Part shown: piece by piece, positions 37,219-46,558 of the stretch
How the letters are laid out: each line of letters opens with the position of its first letter
How positions within the stretch are numbered: position 1 is the stretch's first letter
NCBI RefSeq assembly: GCF_003289965.1
Contig: NZ_QMBQ01000004.1
Span: 372,001 to 436,000, forward strand
Source: Mesorhizobium atlanticum
GTDB lineage: Bacteria; Pseudomonadota; Alphaproteobacteria; Rhizobiales; Rhizobiaceae
Length of the DNA: 64,000 bases
Direction: 5' to 3'
Made by a program: the position numbers and the translations under genes
Notes under the pieces: model-generated
Told to the model about the DNA's origin: nothing
What the model saw: only the letters and a program-made list of their open reading frames with translations
The model's database searches: none

Positions 37219-38406
37219 TCAAATCTTGCCCGATGAGATCGCGGCAATGTCTCGCAGGTGCTCGCGCACCGGGGCCCAGCGTGTCAGCCCAGAGGTGCCG
37301 GCGAACGGCCATTCGGAGAAGGGCGGATCATCGCTTCCCAGGCGTTGCTTAAGCGCCGAGAGATATGCCATCAGTTCCAACCGTTCCGCCTTTACCCTTT
37401 CAAGCGTGCGGCCGCGGATCTCCTCCCGCGGTATGGCGCGGTCGCGAAGCCGCTCGACCGCGCGGCGGATCGCGGCCGGCTCCGGCTCGACGATCATGCA
37501 ATAGTCCGGATCGAAATAGACGTCGCGGCCGCCGATGCTCGGTGTCGAGACGATCGGTAAGCCAGCCAGCAGATACTCCATGCTGGAATACATCGCCCCT
37601 TCGACGGCGGACAGGCACAGGCCGACCGCAGCCTGGTTGTAGACATGGTTGACCTCGGCGGAGGTCAACCTGCCGGGCAGGCCATCAACGAGCGGATTGG
37701 CGATGCTGTGAAGCGGCGATTGCGCCTGCAGGCGGCGGATGAAGGCGCGGTCGCCGGCCGGCGGCAATTCGCCGATCGAGGACGTCACATGGACCAGTCT
37801 TTCGATCTCGAAAGCGAGATAGTGCCGCTTGGTGTGCGAGATGCGGCCGTTGTAAACGGCATCGTACTCGACCGGCACGTTCGGCAGCGGCCGGAAGACG
37901 CCTTCCGAAATCATCAGATTGTGGTTGGAGAAGATCGCTTTGCCGCCAACGCCTGTAATCAGGCGTCGCTCCTCTTCTGTGTTGCAGAGGAAGATCAGCT
38001 CGTGTTTGGGGCAAACTCTGGCGAACCAGGCGAGATCCTTACGCATCTGCTCAATGACGGCAGGCCGTTCCAGCGTCCAGTTCGGCATCAGGAGGAAGGT
38101 AGCGCGCCGTGGCGCAAGGGGTCGGCAGAAGGCGGCGAGCGCGTAGAGCGGGCGCCTGCCGCCGACAGGTACATAGAGGATCAACGGATCGCGACTGAAA
38201 ATGTGGAGAGGCATGTCGATGCTGCCATCGAGGCCTGAAAGCGGCCCGCGCGCCGGAAGGATGAAGGGCAACCGTATCCGCGTCCACGCCTTGATTTTGG
38301 TTCTGGTACGGTTGGCCCGGTTGGTGGCAAGAAGCCGAACACGGCCGAGCGGCGAGCCGGCGGGGCCGACCATTTCCTCGAACGTCTCGTGCCCGTCCTT
38401 CTTCAT
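37219..38406 (-). CDS. Glycosyltransferase-like protein (GT-B fold)
   Basis: A 395-residue cytoplasmic protein. The second half has the pattern of GT4-type glycosyltransferases: YNGRISHTKRHYLA opening the domain, and SSMEYLLAGLPIVSTPSIGG with the conserved Glu of the donor-binding loop, then a region with EPEPAAIRRAVERLRD. The N-terminal half has no recognised motif. It stands alone between the malic enzyme and mutS, so its acceptor and pathway are unknown. Confidence 0.72.
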   Translation of the reverse strand: MKKDGHETFEEMVGPAGSPLGRVRLLATNRANRTRTKIKAWTRIRLPFILPARGPLSGLDGSIDMPLHIFSRDPLILYVPVGGRRPLYALAAFCRPLAPRRATFLLMPNWTLERPAVIEQMRKDLAWFARVCPKHELIFLCNTEEERRLITGVGGKAIFSNHNLMISEGVFRPLPNVPVEYDAVYNGRISHTKRHYLAFEIERLVHVTSSIGELPPAGDRAFIRRLQAQSPLHSIANPLVDGLPGRLTSAEVNHVYNQAAVGLCLSAVEGAMYSSMEYLLAGLPIVSTPSIGGRDVYFDPDYCMIVEPEPAAIRRAVERLRDRAIPREEIRGRTLERVKAERLELMAYLSALKQRLGSDDPPFSEWPFAGTSGLTRWAPVREHLRDIAAISSGKI

Positions 38407-38566
38407 CGCCCCGCCCTTCTCCTACCGGCGATCCATATGTCGGCCGACGGCATGAGGCAACATGCCTTCCGCACCCTGTCCTGCTGATGACGGCCGCCGC
38501 CGGTCTTCCCCTGCTTTTCGCGCCGCCGGCATTAAACCGGGCTGCCACTTCTGCTAGCGTCCGGGC

Positions 38567-41299
38567 ATGAACATGCACATGCCGACAGACAACGACGCCC
38601 AGGAGACGACGACGCCTGCGCCCGCCACCGGCGGCGTCACGCCGATGATGGAGCAATATATCGAGATCAAAGCGGCGAACCCTGACTCGCTTTTGTTTTA
38701 CCGCATGGGCGATTTCTACGAGCTGTTCTTCGACGACGCGGAGAAGGCGAGCCAGGCCCTCGGCATCGTTCTGACCAAGCGCGGCAAGCACCAGGGGCAC
38801 GACATCCCGATGTGCGGCGTGCCGGTGCATGCGGCGGACGACTATCTGCAAAAGCTGATCGCGCAGGGTTTTCGCGTCGCCGTCTGCGAGCAGATCGAGG
38901 ACCCGGCCGAAGCCAAGAAACGCGGCTCAAAATCAGTGGTGCGCCGCGACGTGGTGCGGCTGGTCACGCCCGGCACCATCACCGAGGACAAGCTGCTTGC
39001 GCCCTCGGAATCAAGTTTCCTGATGGCGCTCGGCCGCGTGAAGGGCGGCGCGGCCAGCCAGGCCGGGTTTGCCCTGGCCTGGATCGACATTTCGACCGGC
39101 GCCTTCCGCGTTGCCGAGACGAGCGCCGAGCGGCTGCTTGCCGACATCTCCCGCGTCGACCCGCGCGAATTGATCGTCGCCGAACCGGTTTTCCACGATC
39201 CGGAGCTCAGGCCGGTCTTCGATGTGCTCGGCCGGGTCGCCAACCCTCAGCCGCCTTCGCTGTTCGACTCGGCTTCCGCCACAAGCCGCATCGCGCGCTT
39301 CTTCGAGGTCGCGACACCAGACAGTTTCGGCACCTTCTCGCGCTCCGAACTGTCGGCGATCTCGGGCGCCATCGCTTATGTCGAAAAGACGCAGAAGGCG
39401 GAACGCCCGCCTTTGTCCCGCCCCGAGCGCGAGGAGCAGGGCTCGACGCTGTTCATCGACCCGGCGACGCGCGCCAATCTCGAACTGCTGCGCACGCTCT
39501 CCGGCAGCCGGGACGGCTCGCTGTTCAAGGCGATCGACCGCACCGTGACCGGCGGCGGGGCGCGACTGCTCGCCGACCGGCTGATGGCGCCGCTGACCGA
39601 CCCGGGGGCGATCGGGGCACGACTGGATTCGGTCTCGTTCTTCCGCTCCGAGACGCGGCTTTGCCAAGGCTTGCGGGCCAGCCTGAAAAGCGTCGCCGAT
39701 ATGCCGAGGGCGCTGTCGCGGCTGGCGCTCAACCGCGGCGGCCCGCGCGATCTGGGCGCGCTGCGCGCCGGCTTCGAAGCGGCGGGCGCGATCGCCGAAT
39801 TGTTCGCCGCGGTCGCCCTTCCCGCCGAGCTCGCCGCGGCGCTGGCTGCGATCAGAGCCCTGCCCGAGGCGCTCGCCCGCCACCTCAGCGAAGCGCTCGA
39901 CGACGAACTGCCGCTGATCAAGCGCGACGGCAGCTTTGTGCGCACCGGCTATCACGCCGAGCTCGACGAGATGCGGGCGCTGCGCGACGAATCGCGCAAA
40001 GTAATCGCCGGGCTGGAGCGCTCGCTGATCGAGGAGACCGGCATCCGCTCGCTGAAGATCCGGCACAACAATGTGCTCGGCTATTACATCGAAGTGACCG
40101 CCAACCACCATTCGATCATGACCGGCAGCGACGCCGCCAAGGCGCGCTTCATCCATCGCCAGACCATGGCCAACGCCATGCGCTTCACCACGACCGAGCT
40201 GGCGGAGCTGGAATCGAAGATCGCCAACGCCGCCGACCGGGCGCTGAGCATCGAGCTCGCCGCCTTCGACCGGCTGACGGCGGAAGTGGTGGGCGAGGCC
40301 GAACGGATCCGCGCCGGGGCGGAAGCGCTTGCCACTCTGGACGTGTCGGCGGCGTTGGCGCTCTTGTCCGAAAGCGAGGGATGGTGCCGGCCGCTGGTCG
40401 ATTCCGGCCTCGCCTTCGAAATTACCGGCGGGCGCCACCCGGTGGTCGAACAGGCGCTCAGGCGCTCCGGCGAAGGACCGTTCGTCGCCAATGATTGCGA
40501 CCTCTCGCCCGAGGGCGGCGCCAAGGCCGGCGCGATCTGGCTGCTCACCGGTCCCAATATGGGCGGTAAATCGACATTCCTCAGGCAAAACGCACTGATC
40601 GCCATCCTTGCCCAGACCGGCTCCTTCGTGCCGGCGCAAAGCGCCCATATTGGCGTCGTCGACCGGCTGTTCTCGCGTGTCGGCGCCTCGGACGACCTGG
40701 CGCGCGGCCGCTCGACCTTCATGGTCGAGATGGTCGAGACGGCGGCGATCCTCAACCAGGCGGGCGAGCGGGCGCTGGTGATCCTGGACGAGATCGGCCG
40801 CGGCACAGCGACTTTCGACGGGTTGTCGATCGCCTGGGCGGCGGTCGAATATCTGCACGAAAAGAATCGGTGCCGCGCGATTTTCGCCACGCATTTCCAC
40901 GAAATGACCGCGCTGACGGGCAAGCTCCCCCGGCTCCATAACGTCACCATGCGGGTCAAGGAATGGGAAGGCGATGTCGTCTTCCTGCACGAGGTCGGCA
41001 AAGGTGCCGCCGACCGCTCCTACGGCGTGCAGGTGGCGCGGCTGGCTGGCCTGCCCGAGGCGGTCGTCGCCCGCGCCAAGGAAGTCCTGCATCAGTTGGA
41101 AGAGGGCGAGGTTTCGGGCAAGACCAACCGGCTGGTCGACGACCTGCCGCTGTTTTCAGTGGCGGTGAAACGCGAAGCCCCGAAACCGGCGAAAAGCGAT
41201 GCGCTGGGCGAGGCGCTCGGCGCAATCAATCCCGACGAGATGACGCCAAGGGAGGCGCTGGAGGCGCTCTATCTGCTAAAGAATTTGGCGAGCACTTAG
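38567..41299 (+). CDS. mutS: DNA mismatch repair protein MutS
   Basis: A 910-residue protein. The mismatch-recognition Phe-x-Glu is at 50-52 in [12 protein letters not shown]. The ATPase has Walker [15 protein letters not shown], the Walker B/D-loop in [16 protein letters not shown] and ATHFHEM. MutS binds mispairs and recruits MutL. Its last codons form the left edge of the mutS-glnD accessory region. It is complete, with the family C-terminal end. Confidence 0.97.
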   Translation: MNMHMPTDNDAQETTTPAPATGGVTPMMEQYIEIKAANPDSLLFYRMGDFYELFFDDAEKASQALGIVLTKRGKHQGHDIPMCGVPVHAADDYLQKLIAQGFRVAVCEQIEDPAEAKKRGSKSVVRRDVVRLVTPGTITEDKLLAPSESSFLMALGRVKGGAASQAGFALAWIDISTGAFRVAETSAERLLADISRVDPRELIVAEPVFHDPELRPVFDVLGRVANPQPPSLFDSASATSRIARFFEVATPDSFGTFSRSELSAISGAIAYVEKTQKAERPPLSRPEREEQGSTLFIDPATRANLELLRTLSGSRDGSLFKAIDRTVTGGGARLLADRLMAPLTDPGAIGARLDSVSFFRSETRLCQGLRASLKSVADMPRALSRLALNRGGPRDLGALRAGFEAAGAIAELFAAVALPAELAAALAAIRALPEALARHLSEALDDELPLIKRDGSFVRTGYHAELDEMRALRDESRKVIAGLERSLIEETGIRSLKIRHNNVLGYYIEVTANHHSIMTGSDAAKARFIHRQTMANAMRFTTTELAELESKIANAADRALSIELAAFDRLTAEVVGEAERIRAGAEALATLDVSAALALLSESEGWCRPLVDSGLAFEITGGRHPVVEQALRRSGEGPFVANDCDLSPEGGAKAGAIWLLTGPNMGGKSTFLRQNALIAILAQTGSFVPAQSAHIGVVDRLFSRVGASDDLARGRSTFMVEMVETAAILNQAGERALVILDEIGRGTATFDGLSIAWAAVEYLHEKNRCRAIFATHFHEMTALTGKLPRLHNVTMRVKEWEGDVVFLHEVGKGAADRSYGVQVARLAGLPEAVVARAKEVLHQLEEGEVSGKTNRLVDDLPLFSVAVKREAPKPAKSDALGEALGAINPDEMTPREALEALYLLKNLAST

Positions 41300-41378
41300 C
41301 GCAAAAGAATAATCCTAGCGTGTTATACTTATTTCAGAGTGATACTCACGGTTACGATTCGTTCTGCGAGCACCTTAG

Positions 41379-43148
41379 ATGTCGATTTTTTTGAAAGGCC
41401 TCAGCCTTCAATTTTACCGTGGAATCGGCAAGGACATTCAAAGGATGGGTCCTTTTAAGGACTTTAACTTCTTCATCGGCGCTAATAACTCAGGAAAATC
41501 AACCGTACTGAATTTCATATCGGACTACATGCCTTTTGACACGTCCGGGCGCAAAATGCGGGCGCAAACACCACTAGAGCAACACCGGGGAAAAACGACG
41601 GGCGAGCTCTCGGTATCCATCGGCGTGCAAAAGGACGATTTCGTCGCCTCTGCACTCCAAGCGATAAAAGATGCGTATAAGAGAGAAAATTCCAAGTCGA
41701 TCATCGACGCGATCGCTTCTAAATTATCGACCAATAATTTTGTATGGTTGCGTCGACAAGACAATCCAAACGAGCCTTGGGGTTTGGATTTTAAACCCGA
41801 TACTCGTGAATGGTTGGCGGTGGCGAACAGCGAAAAATGGGCTCAGTTTTGGAACTATCTCACAGATCAAGGCCGAGGAGGGCTTGAGCAACATTGGATT
41901 CCGGAATCACTAAGGACTTTGATTCGCGCCCAAAATGTTTCCTTGCCAGCTGTGAAGCTGATCCCGGCGCTACGGCAAATTGGAAAGAGTGGGTCAAAGT
42001 TTGATGACTTCAGCGGCGTTGGATTGATTGATAGGCTAGCGGAGATACAAAGCCCCGACCACGATATGAGGCACGAACGAGTTCTTTTCGACAGAGTTAA
42101 CTCATTCTTGCAAAATGTTACTGGAAAGCAGAATGCAACAATCGAGATACCCCACAACCGCGAGCACATACTTGTTCATATGGACGGCAAAGTACTGCCG
42201 ATCTCATCGCTTGGCATGGGTATCCACGAAGTTATAATGATTGCGGCCTTTTGCACGATCACTGAAAACCAAATTGTTTGTATTGAGGAACCCGAGATAC
42301 ACCTTCACCCTGTTTTGCAGAGAAAGCTAATCTCTTACTTAAAGGAATTTACCAGTAATCAGTATTTTATTGCCACGCACTCTGCCAGTTTCATAGACAC
42401 TCCTGGCGCAGCCATATTTCATGTATCAAACGACGGCGATCAGACGAGCGTTCGCGAGTCGATCCTTCGAAACGAGCGCCATAATATCTGTGTTGACCTC
42501 GGATATAAAGCGTCGGATATTGTCCAGTCTAACGCAGTTATTTGGGTTGAGGGTCCGTCTGACCGGGTATATGTGCGTCACTGGATATCGGCAAGAGAAC
42601 CCAGATTTATTGAGGGAATTCACTACTCCATTATGTTTTACGGCGGCCGATTACTTAGTCATCTAAGTGCCGGCTCGGAAGATATCGACGAATTTATAGC
42701 ACTTCGTTCGCTAAATCAGCATTTAGCTGTGGTAATTGACAGTGACAAATCTAACCGGCAAGCCACCATTAACGAGACCAAAAAGCGTCTCAAAAAAGAG
42801 TTAGACGCTGGCCCCGCCATTTGCTGGGTTACAAAGGGCCGCGAAATAGAGAATTACATTGACCACTTGGAGCTCCAGGAGGCCGTTAAAAATATTTATC
42901 CACAAGTGTATGGGCGCCCAGCGGCCGGGGGGCCATTCGATCACGCTCTTTTCTTCCACCGCCTGTCTCCGAGCAGAAGGAGCCACCGCAATTTTGTTGC
43001 AGTCGGTCGCCCTTCTTCAATCGTGGAGAAAGTGGACAAGGTTAAAGTCGCCAAACTGGTTTGCGAGAAACCGGCGAATTTCGATATCCTGGACTTGAGG
43101 AAGCGAGTCGACGAATTGATTTCTATGATACGAAGAGCAAATACCTAG
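41379..43148 (+). CDS. OLD-family ATPase/TOPRIM nuclease, AT-rich, candidate defence gene
   Basis: A 589-residue protein. The ABC-type ATPase has Walker A GANNSGKST (34-42), a degenerate signature around LGMGIHEVIM (278-287), Walker B IVCIEEPEIHLHP (299-311) and an H-loop ATHSASFID. A TOPRIM domain follows with Glu391 in WVEGPSDRVYV, DSD in VVIDSDKS (454-456) and KGREIENY. This order is the OLD architecture found in phage P2 Old and in GajA. Base composition is about 45-50% GC by eye, against over 60% around it. It has no Shine-Dalgarno sequence and no partner helicase beside it. Confidence 0.88.
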   Translation: MSIFLKGLSLQFYRGIGKDIQRMGPFKDFNFFIGANNSGKSTVLNFISDYMPFDTSGRKMRAQTPLEQHRGKTTGELSVSIGVQKDDFVASALQAIKDAYKRENSKSIIDAIASKLSTNNFVWLRRQDNPNEPWGLDFKPDTREWLAVANSEKWAQFWNYLTDQGRGGLEQHWIPESLRTLIRAQNVSLPAVKLIPALRQIGKSGSKFDDFSGVGLIDRLAEIQSPDHDMRHERVLFDRVNSFLQNVTGKQNATIEIPHNREHILVHMDGKVLPISSLGMGIHEVIMIAAFCTITENQIVCIEEPEIHLHPVLQRKLISYLKEFTSNQYFIATHSASFIDTPGAAIFHVSNDGDQTSVRESILRNERHNICVDLGYKASDIVQSNAVIWVEGPSDRVYVRHWISAREPRFIEGIHYSIMFYGGRLLSHLSAGSEDIDEFIALRSLNQHLAVVIDSDKSNRQATINETKKRLKKELDAGPAICWVTKGREIENYIDHLELQEAVKNIYPQVYGRPAAGGPFDHALFFHRLSPSRRSHRNFVAVGRPSSIVEKVDKVKVAKLVCEKPANFDILDLRKRVDELISMIRRANT

Positions 43149-43236
43149 CGATGTCGTGACGCAGTGCGAGGCGCTGGAAGCGCCCTGCCGGCTGAGGGGT
43201 CTGGCACCAATCAATAGCGACTGTGTTGCTTGACTT

Positions 43237-43256
43237 ATTGTACCGTTCGGTACAAT
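43237..43256. promoter_or_regulatory. 20-bp perfect palindrome in a core promoter, likely TetR operator
   Basis: ATTGTACCGTTCGGTACAAT is a perfect inverted repeat. TTGACT (43230-43235) precedes it and TACAAT, its right half, is a good -10 box. The site therefore covers the promoter of the DUF1348 gene. It probably binds the TetR protein encoded two genes down. Confidence 0.75.
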
Positions 43257-43289
43257 GTCGGTCGACAATCGAAACCGACAGGAGGTCTC

Positions 43290-43754
43290 ATGAGCCGTCC
43301 GCCATTGCCGCCCTTCACGGCCGAAACGGCGGCGCAAAAGGCGCGCCTTGCGGAGGATGCCTGGAACAGCCGCGACCCGGAACGGGTTTCGCTCGCCTAT
43401 ACCGAAAACAGCGCCTGGCGGAACCGGGCCGAATTCATTTCAGGCCGCGGCGAGATTGTCGGCTTCCTACAGCGCAAATGGGCGCGCGAGCTGGACTACC
43501 GGCTCATCAAGGAGGTCTGGACCTGGAACGACAACCGCATCGCGGTGCGCTTCGCCTATGAATGGCGCGACGACAGCGGCCACTGGTTCCGCTCCTACGG
43601 CAACGAGAACTGGGAGTTCGACGAAGCCGGGCTGATGCGCCGGCGTGTGGCGAGCATCAACGACCTGCCGATCACGGAGAGCGAGCGGAAATATCATTGG
43701 CCGCTCGGCCGCCGGCCGGACGACCATCCCGGCCTTTCCGAACTCGGGCTCTAA
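43290..43754 (+). CDS. DUF1348/SnoaL-like protein (NTF2 fold)
   Basis: A 154-residue protein of the DUF1348 group. [33 protein letters not shown] and [11 protein letters not shown] are typical. NTF2-fold members often act as small isomerases, dehydratases or binding proteins; this one has no known function. The start at 43290 follows a strong AGGAGG. It is first of a two-gene operon with a TetR gene 4 bp away. Confidence 0.85.
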   Translation: MSRPPLPPFTAETAAQKARLAEDAWNSRDPERVSLAYTENSAWRNRAEFISGRGEIVGFLQRKWARELDYRLIKEVWTWNDNRIAVRFAYEWRDDSGHWFRSYGNENWEFDEAGLMRRRVASINDLPITESERKYHWPLGRRPDDHPGLSELGL

Positions 43755-43758
43755 GCCG

Positions 43759-44328
43759 GTGCGGCGCATCGCTCCGGATCGCGACCAGTTGCTGGGGATC
43801 GTTGCCGAGGTTTTCCGCGAGCATGGGTATGAGGGCGCCAGCCTGGCCCTGATCGGCGAAGCGACGGGGCTGGGTAAAGGAAGCCTCTACCACTTCTTTC
43901 CCGGCGGCAAGGAAGAGATGGCGAGAGCCGTCATTGCCCATATCGACGGCTGGTTCGAGGACAATGTCTTTGCGCCGTTGCGCGACAGCGCCGATCCGTT
44001 GGCCGGGATCGATCAGATGCTCGAGGCGACGGACAGCTATTTCCGCTCCGGGCGTCGGGTTTGCCTTATCGGCGCCTTCGCGCTGGATGAGTCGCGCGAT
44101 CTCTTCGCGGGCCAGATAAGGGACTATTTCGGCCGCTGGGTCACGCATCTCGCCGATGCGCTGGCGCGATCCGGGCACCCACCGGGCGAGGCCGGCGAGC
44201 TGGCCGAGGAAGCCGTCGCCGGCATCCAGGGCGCCCTCACGCTTGCCCGCGCCGCCAACGACCTCGAGGTGTTTTCAAGGGCCTTGCGGCGACTGCGGAT
44301 GCGGCTTGGGCTGGCGGCCAATATCTAG
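43759..44328 (+). CDS. TetR-family regulator of the DUF1348 operon
   Basis: A 189-residue regulator, starting at GTG. The helix-turn-helix at 13-48 (REHGYEGASLALIGEATGLG, then GSLYHFFPGGKEEM) is typical. The start follows the upstream TAA by 4 bases, so translation is coupled. The frame stays open upstream but is not protein-like there. It probably represses its own operon through the palindrome at 43237. Confidence 0.85.
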   Translation: MRRIAPDRDQLLGIVAEVFREHGYEGASLALIGEATGLGKGSLYHFFPGGKEEMARAVIAHIDGWFEDNVFAPLRDSADPLAGIDQMLEATDSYFRSGRRVCLIGAFALDESRDLFAGQIRDYFGRWVTHLADALARSGHPPGEAGELAEEAVAGIQGALTLARAANDLEVFSRALRRLRMRLGLAANI

Positions 44329-44337
44329 GGCCGGTCG

Positions 44338-45147
44338 CTACAAGGGCTCGAAGCGAAAACCCGTTTCGGTTCGGGAAATCCGGCCGACGCCGGGTGAATC
44401 GAGATGCGCTCCGGCAATGCACCAGGCGTTGTCGGCGGCAAGCGCCAAGATGCGTAGCCGGGTTGCCCGCGCCCGTTCCTGGTCGGCGTCGAACTCCCAT
44501 GTGATGTCCGGCCGCTCGAACTGAAGCGACGGCACATGCACGAGGTCGCCCCAGACCAGTAATGTTTCGCCGCCGCTCGTGACACGAAAGCATGTGTGCC
44601 CGATTTCGTGGCCGGAAGCGGCGACGGCCTCGATATTCGCGCTCGGGCGCTGTCCAGGGTCCAAAGGTTCCGACTGATCATGGAAGCGGCCCAGCCTCGC
44701 CACCGACCGGAACATGTCGAGCTCGGCTCGGGGCACAAGCAGGCGGGAAAGCTGCGGGAAACCGGCGCGACCATCGGCAAGGATAAGCCCGTGGATATGG
44801 TCGAGATGCGTGTGGGTAAAGGCAACCGTGCGTATCCGATCGACGGCGATCCTCGCCTCACTCAGTGCCTGGGGCAGGAACCCCATTGTCGGATGCCAGG
44901 CGTTCGAGGAGCCCGTATCGATCAGCGTGATTTCTTCGCCGTCGTCGATGGCAAAGGCATTGACCGACAATCTGAGCGCGCCGTCGAAGAGCGGCACCTG
45001 CGAGGGGAGATCGTCGCCGAAGGGCTTGTCTCCCGGCTGGCGCAGTCGCCGGACGGGCATGTCGACATAACCGTCGCGCAGCGACGTGACGGTCAAGTCG
45101 CCGATTTTATAGCCCGTGTGATGGGGTCCGGCTGAAATTCGTTCCAA
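44338..45147 (-). CDS. Metallo-beta-lactamase-fold hydrolase
   Basis: A 269-residue MBL-fold enzyme with the metal motif HTHLDHIHG (H-x-H-x-D-H) near the centre, the later ligands in SGHEIGHTC and VWGDLVH, and GAHLDSPG at the end. This pattern fits the group that includes N-acyl homoserine lactonases and many other hydrolases. No ATG lies upstream of the conserved start; I propose TTG at 45145-45147, preceded by GGGAG. A downstream start would lose conserved sequence. The substrate is unknown. Confidence 0.78.
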   Translation of the reverse strand: MERISAGPHHTGYKIGDLTVTSLRDGYVDMPVRRLRQPGDKPFGDDLPSQVPLFDGALRLSVNAFAIDDGEEITLIDTGSSNAWHPTMGFLPQALSEARIAVDRIRTVAFTHTHLDHIHGLILADGRAGFPQLSRLLVPRAELDMFRSVARLGRFHDQSEPLDPGQRPSANIEAVAASGHEIGHTCFRVTSGGETLLVWGDLVHVPSLQFERPDITWEFDADQERARATRLRILALAADNAWCIAGAHLDSPGVGRISRTETGFRFEPL

Positions 45148-45191
45148 TGCCTGCTCCCGGTTCAGTCGCAAATCCGGATCGAGGTTTTCGG

Positions 45192-46037
45192 CTAGATCAT
45201 TTCCAGCCCGCGCTTGCGCGTCGGCGACGGGAAAGCGCGGTCGAGATCGGCGAAATCCTCGGGCGTCAGCTTGATGTCGAGCGCGGCGGCATTCTGGCGG
45301 ACATGCTCCTGGCGTCCGGCCTTCGGAATGGCGATGACGCCCGGCTGCGCCATCACCCAGGCGAGCGCGATCTGCGCGGCGGTGGCGTCGTGCCGGGCGG
45401 CGACGGCCTCCAGCCGCGCATTGCGCGCCAGCGCGCCCTGCTCCACCGGCGAATAGGCCATCAGCGGGATGCCGCGCTCCGCACACCATGGGGCCAGATC
45501 GAATTCCGGGCCTCGCCGCGACAGGTTGTAGAGCACCTGATTGGTCTGGACGTTGCCGCCGGACGGCAGGCCGACAAGGTCTTCCATCTCGTCCGTGTCG
45601 AAATTGCTGACGCCCCAGTGGCGGATCTTGCCTTCCCTCTTCAAGGTTTCGAAGGCCTCGACGGTTTCGGACAGCGGCACGCTGCCTGGCCAATGCAGCA
45701 GATATAGATCGATCCGGTCGGTGGAAAGCCGCTTCAGGCTGGCCTCGCAGGCGCGCTTCACGCCGGCGCGCGAGGCGTTCGACGGCAGCACCTTGGAGAC
45801 CAGGAAGGTCTCGTTACGGCGCCCGGCGATCGCCTCCGCCACCACCTCCTCGGCGCCGCCGCCGGCGTACATTTCGGCGGTGTCGATCAGCGTGATGCCG
45901 AGGTCGAGCCCGAGCTTCAGCGCCGCCACCTCATCGGCGCGGCGGCGGCGGTCCTCCCCCATCTTCCACGTGCCCTGGCCCAGCACCGGAACGGTTTCGC
46001 CGGACGGCAGCTTGAGGGTTCTGACTGTTGACGGCAT
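45192..46037 (-). CDS. Aldo/keto reductase
   Basis: A 281-residue TIM-barrel NADPH-dependent reductase. The catalytic tetrad is visible: Asp in [10 protein letters not shown], Tyr in AEMY, Lys in [10 protein letters not shown] and His in [25 protein letters not shown] binds the cofactor. The substrate is not predictable. It lies 44 bp upstream of the MBL hydrolase on the same strand, so they may be co-transcribed. Confidence 0.9.
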   Translation of the reverse strand: MPSTVRTLKLPSGETVPVLGQGTWKMGEDRRRRADEVAALKLGLDLGITLIDTAEMYAGGGAEEVVAEAIAGRRNETFLVSKVLPSNASRAGVKRACEASLKRLSTDRIDLYLLHWPGSVPLSETVEAFETLKREGKIRHWGVSNFDTDEMEDLVGLPSGGNVQTNQVLYNLSRRGPEFDLAPWCAERGIPLMAYSPVEQGALARNARLEAVAARHDATAAQIALAWVMAQPGVIAIPKAGRQEHVRQNAAALDIKLTPEDFADLDRAFPSPTRKRGLEMI

Positions 46038-46125
46038 GGCTTTCTCCGCGTTGGGCCGGATCGCAGCACAGCCAAAACCGGAAATCCAGAGCGAAGCCGC
46101 TGGCCGCCTGGATTTCCAGGAGCGG

Positions 46126-46515
46126 CTACTTCGCCGGGTGCTTGGCGAGCCAGTCTTTCATTTCCTTGATCTCGGCTTCCTGCGCCTGGACCACGCCTTC
46201 GGCGAGCTTGCGGATTTCCGGATCCTTGCCGTTGGCGATCACCACCTTGGCCATGTCGATGGCGCCCTGATGATGCGGGATCATGCCGCGGACGAAATCG
46301 ACATCGGCATTGCCGGTGTATTTGATCATCATGTCCTTGTGCATCTTCTTCATCGCCGCCTCATAGCCCGCCGTGGCCGGGTTCTGGGCGCCCATCGCCA
46401 TCTTGGACATGTCGTGCTTCATCTCCTCCGACGAGGCCGGAACGCTTTCGAGGAAGACGGCAAGCAGCATTCCCGCCGCCATCAGCAGCAGCACGATTTT
46501 CTTGGCCAGGGTCAT
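46126..46515 (-). CDS. DUF305 protein (CopM-like copper-binding)
   Basis: A 129-residue exported protein: a signal sequence of about 22 residues ([20 protein letters not shown]), then Met- and His-rich DUF305 with [15 protein letters not shown], the family hallmark. Met-rich DUF305 proteins such as CopM bind copper in the periplasm. It lies 43 bp downstream of the copper ATPase on the same strand, which fits one copper-resistance operon. Confidence 0.88.
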   Translation of the reverse strand: MTLAKKIVLLLMAAGMLLAVFLESVPASSEEMKHDMSKMAMGAQNPATAGYEAAMKKMHKDMMIKYTGNADVDFVRGMIPHHQGAIDMAKVVIANGKDPEIRKLAEGVVQAQEAEIKEMKDWLAKHPAK

Positions 46516-46558
46516 TCAAGGTCTCCTTGTGGTTGAGGTTCGTATCTGGGGGATTCGT

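Noticed and set aside
39011..41092. Long minus-strand frame (693 codons) opposite mutS
   Set aside because: Same pattern: no motif, extreme composition, fully inside mutS.
41314..43150. CCTAGCG as target-site duplication of the OLD gene insertion
   Set aside because: A 7-bp match within two windows of about 50 bp is not significant by itself; kept only as a remark in the junction finding.
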